Part shown: one piece after another, positions 58,454 to 64,000 of the stretch
How positions within the stretch are numbered: position 1 is the first letter of the stretch
Layout of the letters: the number at the start of each line of letters is the position of its first letter
NCBI RefSeq assembly: GCF_039908635.1
Contig: NZ_CP150918.1
Location: 5,348,001 to 5,412,000, forward strand
Length of the DNA: 64,000 nucleotides
Reading direction: 5' to 3'
DNA from: Pseudomonas purpurea
Lineage (GTDB): Bacteria > Pseudomonadota > Gammaproteobacteria > Pseudomonadales > Pseudomonadaceae
Notes under the pieces: generated by a model
The model's database searches: none
Told to the model about the DNA's origin: nothing
What the model saw: the letters and a program-made list of their open reading frames with translations, nothing else
Program-made: the position numbers and the translations under genes

Positions 58454-58837
58454 TCAGATCGACACAAAAAAGAAACTGGCAACCAGCCCCATGCCGACAA
58501 ACCACACCAGCGACCGCAACATCGCCCAGTCCGCCAGGTAGCAGATGATGTAAAGCAGGCGACTGGTGATGAACAGCACCGACAGCACGTTGATCGTCAC
58601 CAACTCGGCATTGCCGGCCAGATGCGCGACGATGACCGCAGCGGCAAACGCCGGGGTCACTTCAAAGCTGTTCATCTGGGCCAAGTGCGCACGCCTGGCA
58701 AACCCGTCGAGAGACTCAAGGAAATCTCGCGGATCATGATTATCCCGAAGCCCGAACTTACCCCCGATCTTGGCGGTGGCCGTGCACAGGTACGGCAAGA
58801 AGATCGCGATCATTACGCACCACAGGGCAACAGTCAT
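58454..58837 (-). CDS. MAPEG family membrane protein
   Basis: A 127-residue integral membrane protein with four hydrophobic helices and the MAPEG-like pattern HLAQMNSFEVTPAFAAAVIVAHLAG. The family includes glutathione-dependent enzymes; bacterial members mostly lack a known substrate. Start ATG at 58837 after AAGGAA. It follows the EamA-type permease gene by 36 bp and may be cotranscribed. Confidence 0.87.
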   Translation of the reverse strand: MTVALWCVMIAIFLPYLCTATAKIGGKFGLRDNHDPRDFLESLDGFARRAHLAQMNSFEVTPAFAAAVIVAHLAGNAELVTINVLSVLFITSRLLYIICYLADWAMLRSLVWFVGMGLVASFFFVSI

Positions 58838-58873
58838 TGCAGATTCCTTATTTAGAGTTCTATGAAAGTTCGC

Positions 58874-59707
58874 TCAGAACTTCATCACGAGCATGCCAAC
58901 CAGCACCAGCCCACAGGCTAAGAGCCGTGGCCTGCCGAAAGGTTCTTTCAGATAACGCATGCCGAACAACACCACCAGAATCACGCTGATTTCGCGCAAC
59001 GCCGCCGCTTCGGCAATCGACCCGATTTGCATGGCCCAGAGCACCAGAGCGTAGCTGAACAACACGCAGAATCCGACGCTCAATCCCAGCCGCCACTGCT
59101 CGCGCCAGAACCGCATGAACGCCGGCCGCTTGCGCACCAGTGCCAGCAGCGGGAAGGGCCAGGCACTGAGCAGCGTGACCCAGACCAGGTAATCGATCGG
59201 GTGCGACCAGCGTCGCAACGCCTGGCCGTCGATGAAGGTGTAGCAGCCGATGCACAAGCCGATCAGTGCCACCACCGGCAACATCGACCACGGCAAGCGC
59301 TCCCCGCCGCCGCCCTGCCAGAGCAGGCACAGCATGCCGAGCGGGATCAACAAAATGCCGAGGATCTGCTGAGTCGTCAGCACTTCACCGGCAAAGATCA
59401 GCGTCAATGCCAACACCACCAAGGGAGACAGGCCGCGCATCAGCGGATAGACCAACCCCAGGTCGCCGACACGGTAGGCCTGGATCAACAGGTAACGATA
59501 GAGCAACTCGAACGCCGCCGAGGCCAGAATCCATGGCCAGATCTCCAGGGGCGGCAGCTCGACGAAACCCAGCATCAGCACGACAAACAGCATCGCCACG
59601 CTGTCCATGCAGGCCACCACCAGCAACCGCTCGGCGCTGAACTTGATCAGCGTATTCCACGCCGCGTGCAACAACGCCGCCACCAACACCAGAACCGTCG
59701 CAAGCAC
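58874..59707 (-). CDS. EamA/DMT family permease
   Basis: A 277-residue protein with about nine to ten helices in two EamA repeats (LHAAWNTLIKFSAERLLVVA..., LREISVILVVLFGMRYLKEPFGRPRL). Drug/metabolite transporter superfamily; substrate unknown. The start is GTG at 59707 with AAGGAG eight bases upstream. Confidence 0.88.
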   Translation of the reverse strand: MLATVLVLVAALLHAAWNTLIKFSAERLLVVACMDSVAMLFVVLMLGFVELPPLEIWPWILASAAFELLYRYLLIQAYRVGDLGLVYPLMRGLSPLVVLALTLIFAGEVLTTQQILGILLIPLGMLCLLWQGGGGERLPWSMLPVVALIGLCIGCYTFIDGQALRRWSHPIDYLVWVTLLSAWPFPLLALVRKRPAFMRFWREQWRLGLSVGFCVLFSYALVLWAMQIGSIAEAAALREISVILVVLFGMRYLKEPFGRPRLLACGLVLVGMLVMKF

Positions 59708-60064
59708 GGCACGCTCCTTTTATTGACCCGACCCTCACGTGTAGAAGCACAGCTGTCCGCGATGGAGTTCTTCAGACCGCCATCGCGAGCAAGAGCTGGG
59801 TGCCCCTGCGCCTACATAAAGCGGGGTAGAGAATTGATTCGCCCTATGTCAGCAGCTGTTTATACGGCAACCGACCACGCCGCACTCAGTTGCGCACAAA
59901 CTTATTCCAAAAAAAATCTGCTGCGACCCGATCCTTTGAATTCGGACGTCGGCCTGCGTATGCCTGGAAACAAGCGGCGCCCAACCGCAGCCCTGAAATG
60001 ACACCGGGCCCTTGAAGGGCCCGGTATGTTTCACAAGTGACAGCGATCCGTCGGTGCCGTCAGT
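59708..60064. other. Intergenic region before the type III secretion block
   Basis: No gene seen. It contains a degenerate half REP unit (CATCGCGAGCAAG, 59781-59793), an AT-richer stretch around 59.85-59.93 kb, and the hairpin at 60003-60025. The change of composition marks the boundary between core genes and the secretion block. Confidence 0.5.
60003..60025 (-). terminator. Hairpin downstream of spcU
   Basis: Perfect 9-bp stem ACCGGGCCC-TTGAA-GGGCCCGGT, 40 bp past the spcU stop codon. The T tract is poor, so termination is likely but not certain. Confidence 0.55.
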
Positions 60065-60475
60065 TCAGACAAAAATTCCGCCCCGCGCGGGTGCATCGGA
60101 CAGGGTCGCCCCTTGCGCCGTCAATGAACTGAACAAGGCATGGCCCTGTAGCAACTTGCCGTACCAGGCGTTCAAGGTCTCAACACCCGCCTGCCCTTCA
60201 AGTGCCTCGACCCACAGCACCAGATCACCCGCGACATCAGCCGTCAGCCGTACGGGGGCGAGCGGCGAGAACGGGCTGTTGACCTGCAACAACTGCAGCA
60301 CCACGCCTTGAAGCAGGGTCTTGGGCAACGCGCCCAGGCGCAAAGCGATCAACCAGCCGTCCGGCATCCGCTCCAGCAGCAGTTCCGGTCCCTCGCCAAT
60401 GCGCAGGCGACAGGTGTGCTGATCCTCGGACGGTAACGCCAGGTCCCATTGGTCCAGCCAGTTCTTTAAAGTCAT
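60065..60475 (-). CDS. spcU: ExoU chaperone SpcU
   Basis: A 136-residue, acidic, small protein of the CesT-like type III secretion chaperone class (MTLKNWLDQWDLALPSEDQ...). Length and position directly after exoU (5-bp gap) match SpcU of P. aeruginosa (137 residues). It would bind the N-terminal part of ExoU in the cytoplasm and keep it competent for secretion. Assignment rests on the exoU neighbour, length and chaperone-like features. Confidence 0.88.
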   Translation of the reverse strand: MTLKNWLDQWDLALPSEDQHTCRLRIGEGPELLLERMPDGWLIALRLGALPKTLLQGVVLQLLQVNSPFSPLAPVRLTADVAGDLVLWVEALEGQAGVETLNAWYGKLLQGHALFSSLTAQGATLSDAPARGGIFV

Positions 60476-60480
60476 GGGGC

Positions 60481-62520
60481 TTACTCCGTGATTCGCCAGG
60501 CCTTGGCCATCTCGATAGTGGTGGAGCTCACCGGCTTGCTCCAGGGTTTGTTACGGGCGCCATAGTTGTCGGCAAGGTCGTCCAGCGCCTGATTGATCTG
60601 GGCCGGGGTGGCGGCACGCATCAGGCTGTGCTCGACACGACGCAGCAACGCCACGTTGGAGTCCGGCTGCCCGACACGGTAGAGGGACGGCAGAATCACT
60701 TCCTTGCGGATGTTGTCGGCGATCACCGCCACATCGCGCTTGCGCATTTCATCGACCGCCGCCTTCAACACCGGCGACTCCACAGGCGTGTTGCGCAGGG
60801 CGCCGAGCAAGCGTTGATGATCGACGTTATCCGTGTTGTTCAGCGTGTTGGTCATCCATGCCTGACGGTCCGGGGTCGACGCCAAAGCATCCAGGCGCGC
60901 GAAGGCCGAATTCATGTCGCCCGTCAGCTTCATCTCGTCGGCCGAGACGATGGCCACCGTCAACTCGGACAACGCCTCGGCCGCCGCTCGCCGAAACTGC
61001 ACCACGTCCGCCGTGCGCACCGGGTCCTGCGCCGCGACGCCGGCCAGCATTTCATCGTCCAGCGCCAGCAGCGCGCCTTCCATCGTCGCAAACGTGTGGG
61101 CCTCGCGGGCCTGCAAACGGTTATCGAGGTGGTTGCCGACTTCGTCCTGCAACAATGACTGCAGCTCGTTCTTGACGTTATCGGGCATGGTGAAGTTCAA
61201 GGTTCCGCTGAGCATGCCACTGTAATCGCCCGACTCGGTCTTGAGCGGTACCACGACGGTCTGGTCTTCAAACGCGGCGAGCCCCCGCTCTTGCAATGCC
61301 GCTTGCGCCCCCAGCGGAGCCCCCACGAGCCATTCCTTCAAATTCAGGGAGCCCGCGCCAGGACCGCGCTCAGCGGCCGCCTCCTCGGGAAACTTGAGAA
61401 TGAGGTTATCGGCCTGACGCAACGGGCTGCTCGCGAACTGGCGATTGATCATCTCCGGCACCGGGACGTTGAGCATGACGCCGCCATCCTGGAAGAACGT
61501 ACGCTCGCCCTTTTCCTGGAACGGATGGCTGGTTTCACCCATCTGCTTGAAGACAATCGGGAACGAGCCGGAGATGTGCGCGGCGCGGGCGATGTCCATG
61601 TCGGGGGTCAGTTCGGCATTGAACACGACCAACTGCGGACGCCCTTCAAACATCGCCGTGGCGGTGATGTTCAGTTCCTTGATCTGCGGGATCTGCTTGC
61701 TGAGCACGGCCAGGTCGCCGAAGGTCACCACCCCGCCCTTCTCCAGTTTTTGCGAAATGGCGCTGACGGCGGGTTGCCGAGCGATCTCGGGATGCGCCGC
61801 GATCTGGTTCAGCACAGACTTGCTGGACTCCGTGCGCAGGACTTTCTCCAACGGCGCGGCTTCAGACCCCAGGCGAGGAAGGATGTTGTAGAGCAAGCGA
61901 ATGATGCTGCCGACCACCCCCAACTTGCCCCCGGTAATCAGGTTGCCGTAGCCGGAAACCGCATGCTGGATTTTCTTCTGGAAGCTGTTGCCGCTGTCGA
62001 GCAGGGAAATCAGGTCCATGCCGTCCGACAGACTCTTGAACGAGCCGGCGTTCATGCCGGACGACAACAATGCAGCAGTGATGGCCCCGGCAGAAGAGCC
62101 GGAAATGCTCTTGATGCCTTCCAGCGCGCCCTTGTTTTCAAGCGCCGAAATCGCCCCCGGATACGCCGCGCCTTTGGCGCCCCCGCCACTGAGGACCAGG
62201 CTGGTCAGGGGTGGCCGGGTCAGTTGCACCTCGGTGACGCCGTTCTCGAAACTGCGCAGTGTGACTTGCCGCTGTCCCGCCCCTTCGGCGATCAGTTGCG
62301 ACGCGCCTTCGGGCTGCGGTTTCACTAGGCTTGCACGGCCGATGTCCGGCAGTTGCGCGCTGACCGCAATGCCGATCGTGCTCTTGAGCGCCGCCGTCAA
62401 ACCCTGACCCACAGGGTCCGTGGACAACGTGCCCTTGGCCGGTTGTTGATCCTTCGGCGGGGTGATTTCCTGCGGCTGGCTGGCACCGGCAAGCGGGTTG
62501 ACTGACGACTGAATGTGCAT
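60481..62520 (-). CDS. exoU: ExoU-type patatin phospholipase, type III effector
   Basis: A 679-residue homologue of ExoU, alignable from MHIQS at the N terminus to VEMAKAWR-like end residues (SSTTIEMAKAW). The patatin domain has the oxyanion loop SGGGAKGAAYPG (about 111-122), the nucleophile in GSSAG (S143, equivalent to S142) and the aspartate of DGG (D345, equivalent to D344). The C-terminal membrane-localisation domain is kept. ExoU destroys host membranes as a phospholipase A2 activated by ubiquitin. Start ATG at 62520 after AGGAG. Downstream of sctL by 89 bp. Confidence 0.94.
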   Translation of the reverse strand: MHIQSSVNPLAGASQPQEITPPKDQQPAKGTLSTDPVGQGLTAALKSTIGIAVSAQLPDIGRASLVKPQPEGASQLIAEGAGQRQVTLRSFENGVTEVQLTRPPLTSLVLSGGGAKGAAYPGAISALENKGALEGIKSISGSSAGAITAALLSSGMNAGSFKSLSDGMDLISLLDSGNSFQKKIQHAVSGYGNLITGGKLGVVGSIIRLLYNILPRLGSEAAPLEKVLRTESSKSVLNQIAAHPEIARQPAVSAISQKLEKGGVVTFGDLAVLSKQIPQIKELNITATAMFEGRPQLVVFNAELTPDMDIARAAHISGSFPIVFKQMGETSHPFQEKGERTFFQDGGVMLNVPVPEMINRQFASSPLRQADNLILKFPEEAAAERGPGAGSLNLKEWLVGAPLGAQAALQERGLAAFEDQTVVVPLKTESGDYSGMLSGTLNFTMPDNVKNELQSLLQDEVGNHLDNRLQAREAHTFATMEGALLALDDEMLAGVAAQDPVRTADVVQFRRAAAEALSELTVAIVSADEMKLTGDMNSAFARLDALASTPDRQAWMTNTLNNTDNVDHQRLLGALRNTPVESPVLKAAVDEMRKRDVAVIADNIRKEVILPSLYRVGQPDSNVALLRRVEHSLMRAATPAQINQALDDLADNYGARNKPWSKPVSSTTIEMAKAWRITE

Positions 62521-62609
62521 AAAAGGCTCCTGTAGAACGTAGGTTCTTTCCTGGAGCAAATACTAAGGGAATCGGTTTTTTGGCTTTTCCAGTATCGGGC
62601 GCATTTTTA

Positions 62610-63293
62610 TCAATTTAGAACTTCAAGCGATTGCTCCTCGATTGCGCTGCCAATCAATGGCGCAGAAGCTCGGCCGCCCTGCATCCACGTTTGCTTCAAG
62701 GCCGCTTCCAGGGCACCCAGCTGGCCGTCGACACTCGCGTCGATGATGCCGATCTCGGTTTCCAGGATGCAGCCGCCCTGGTCCAGCCGCGCGTCGGCGA
62801 TAACCTCGACATAGCCCACCTCCGGGAAGTCCTTGAGCACCCTGGAAATCTGCTCGCGCACCTCAAGCACCTGATCCGGCTGCACGTGCAGGATCACCTG
62901 CTTCTGGTTGCTGACCAACGACAGCGCCTGTTGCGTCACCTGTAACGTCAGCTCGATGTTGTCGTAGTGCTGGAGGATTTTGCGCACCGCTTGCAGCACC
63001 ACGTCGCCCATCTGCTGCTCGACCTCGCGGTAGTACTGATGACACTGCAACAGCGTCTCCTGAATCAACGTGGCCTGACGCTTGCGCGCCTCTTCGATGC
63101 CGGCCTGCCAGCCCAGCGCCTTCTGTTGCTCGTAGACGTCGTGGGCCGCCTGCTCGATTTCTTCGGCACGCTTGCGGGCCACTTCGACCAGTTCTCCCGC
63201 TGTCAGATAGTCCTGATAATCGGCACTGCGCAGCAGGACCTGATCCGGTGCCAGTCGGACTTCAGAGGCTTTTATTTCAATAAATGGAAGCAT
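62610..63293 (-). CDS. sctL: Type III secretion stator protein SctL (YscL/PscL family)
   Basis: A 227-residue protein with a helical N-terminal stalk (LTAGELVEVARKRAEEIEQAAHDV) and a C-terminal domain related to the F-type ATPase delta/b subunits (VGYVEVIADARLDQGGCILETEIGIIDAS). It anchors and regulates the secretion ATPase SctN at the sorting platform. Start ATG at 63293 was chosen because MLPFIEIKASEVRL is the family-like start; it overlaps the end of sctK by 22 bp. Confidence 0.86.
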   Translation of the reverse strand: MLPFIEIKASEVRLAPDQVLLRSADYQDYLTAGELVEVARKRAEEIEQAAHDVYEQQKALGWQAGIEEARKRQATLIQETLLQCHQYYREVEQQMGDVVLQAVRKILQHYDNIELTLQVTQQALSLVSNQKQVILHVQPDQVLEVREQISRVLKDFPEVGYVEVIADARLDQGGCILETEIGIIDASVDGQLGALEAALKQTWMQGGRASAPLIGSAIEEQSLEVLN

Positions 63294-63913
63294 TGCGGGC
63301 TCACTTGTCGGGCGATTTTCAGGCACAACGCCTGGGCCAATGGGCGCTGGCTGCTGCTCACCGTCCACTGCACCGGAGGCTCGGATAGCCGGGATTCGGA
63401 ATGCGTCAGGCGCAAGGCGAGGCGGCGGGCAAACCCTGGCGGCACGTCACCGCAGGCCAGCAGCCAGAACGCCAGTGCGCGTTGGCGCAAGCAGTCACCG
63501 AGCTCACCTTCAGGCAACGGTTGCTGCCAGCCGTCCGGCCAGGCGCCGATGATCAGCTCCAGTTGTTCCAGGCAGTAACGATGCCCGGCCTCGCCAATCG
63601 CGGCGTGAACCCGTCGCAGGTTTGTTGCGTCCAGCACCTGGCGAATGGCGTGGCCATGCAGCAGCGCGCCCAGATAACCGAGTGTCTTCTCCAGCGCGGC
63701 CTGCTCAAAGAACGCCAGGCCACCGAGTGTCGGTGGCAACTCATACTCGATGTCCAGCTTGCACTCAGCCAACAACCAGGCATTGATCCCGCTGTGCCGA
63801 CGCCAATGGCCAAGCGTGTCGGCCAGCCCCGTCAGCGAGGGCGGGACGTGCGTGGGGTGAATGTAACGGGCCGGGCAAAACCTCAATTGGTACGGCGTCA
63901 GCAACAACGTCAT
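63272..63913 (-). CDS. sctK: Type III secretion sorting-platform protein SctK (YscK/PscK family)
   Basis: A 213-residue cytoplasmic protein starting MTLLLTPYQLRFCPARYIHP, consistent with the YscK/PscK family (about 209 residues). It is needed for assembly of the sorting platform beneath the injectisome. The start ATG overlaps the sctJ stop by one base (TGATG at 63911-63915). Assignment rests on gene order sctJ-sctK-sctL plus length and family-like N terminus. Confidence 0.85.
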   Translation of the reverse strand: MTLLLTPYQLRFCPARYIHPTHVPPSLTGLADTLGHWRRHSGINAWLLAECKLDIEYELPPTLGGLAFFEQAALEKTLGYLGALLHGHAIRQVLDATNLRRVHAAIGEAGHRYCLEQLELIIGAWPDGWQQPLPEGELGDCLRQRALAFWLLACGDVPPGFARRLALRLTHSESRLSEPPVQWTVSSSQRPLAQALCLKIARQVSPQCFHLLK

Positions 63914-64000
63914 CACGAAAGCCTGCTGCGCTGCCACAAGTACTGGCCGAGGTTGCTGACCAACAGCAGCGCGATCAGCAACCCGAACAACCCCAGCAAC
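63913..64000 (-). CDS. sctJ: Type III secretion inner-ring lipoprotein SctJ (C-terminal fragment)
   Basis: Only the last 28 codons lie in the window. They encode a transmembrane helix, LLGLFGLLIALLLVSNLGQ, followed by a short basic tail (YLWQRSRLS), as expected for the C-terminal anchor of SctJ/YscJ. The stop codon overlaps the sctK start. The identification relies on the sctJ-sctK-sctL order. Confidence 0.7.
   Translation of the reverse strand, partial: LLGLFGLLIALLLVSNLGQYLWQRSRLS

Noticed and set aside
62521..62609. ExsA- or HrpL-type promoter box before exoU
   Set aside because: No convincing TNAAAANA or GGAACC-N16-CCACNNA match was found in the 89-bp gap; exoU is more likely read through from the sct operon.

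Overview
The window reads as chromosomal DNA of a Pseudomonas of the fluorescens group. The evidence is the GC-rich codon use, the gene order around the choline, betaine and carnitine genes (which follows P. aeruginosa PA5372-PA5399 as I remember it), and about 20 copies of two short palindromic REP families typical of that group. No tRNA, rRNA, CRISPR array, insertion sequence or replication origin was seen.

Left half (1-27.7 kb): a quaternary-amine catabolism supercluster. On the minus strand lie dgcB (cut by the window edge), dgcA, a DUF5943 gene and an M19 dipeptidase-like gene (dimethylglycine demethylation). After an accessory patch (an LprI-like secreted protein, a hipBA toxin-antitoxin pair, a DUF3010 gene) come cdhR and the divergent carnitine operon caiX-cdhC-cdhA-cdhB-gbbH. 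These are followed by gbdR, sdaB, the choline ABC transporter cbcXWV and the divergent betT / betI-betB-betA set. Together they import choline, betaine and carnitine, oxidise choline to glycine betaine, convert gamma-butyrobetaine and carnitine to betaine, demethylate it through dimethylglycine towards glycine and serine, and deaminate serine to pyruvate (SdaB).

Middle (27.9-44.8 kb): an RraA-like gene; a second TldD/PmbA-type pair; a DHA2-family efflux pump; dbpA; a frameshifted BaiN-type flavoprotein; a YccS-like FUSC protein; a periplasmic solute-binding protein; elaA; a winged-helix gene with a YgjP-like metalloprotease; a REC-PAS-GGDEF-EAL regulator divergent from a PL7 alginate lyase; and an orphan gene in AT-rich DNA.

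Right (45-59.7 kb): central carbon genes fba, two small lipoproteins, pgk, epd and tkt on the minus strand. Then an ArsR-methyltransferase regulator with metK, ligB, a DUF1090 gene, a cytochrome c'-like lipoprotein, mltA, a MAPEG protein and an EamA permease.

Right edge (60.0-64 kb): the end of a type III secretion apparatus operon (sctJ partial, sctK, sctL) followed on the same strand by an ExoU phospholipase effector and its SpcU chaperone. This is the most striking part of the window. Other points of interest are two identical-context single-C insertions that break cbcW and the BaiN-type gene, candidate AraC-type operators with 21-bp spacing upstream of caiX and cbcX, a 12+12 bp dyad before the ArsR-methyltransferase/metK operon, and enzymes lacking expected metal ligands in the dimethylglycine operon.
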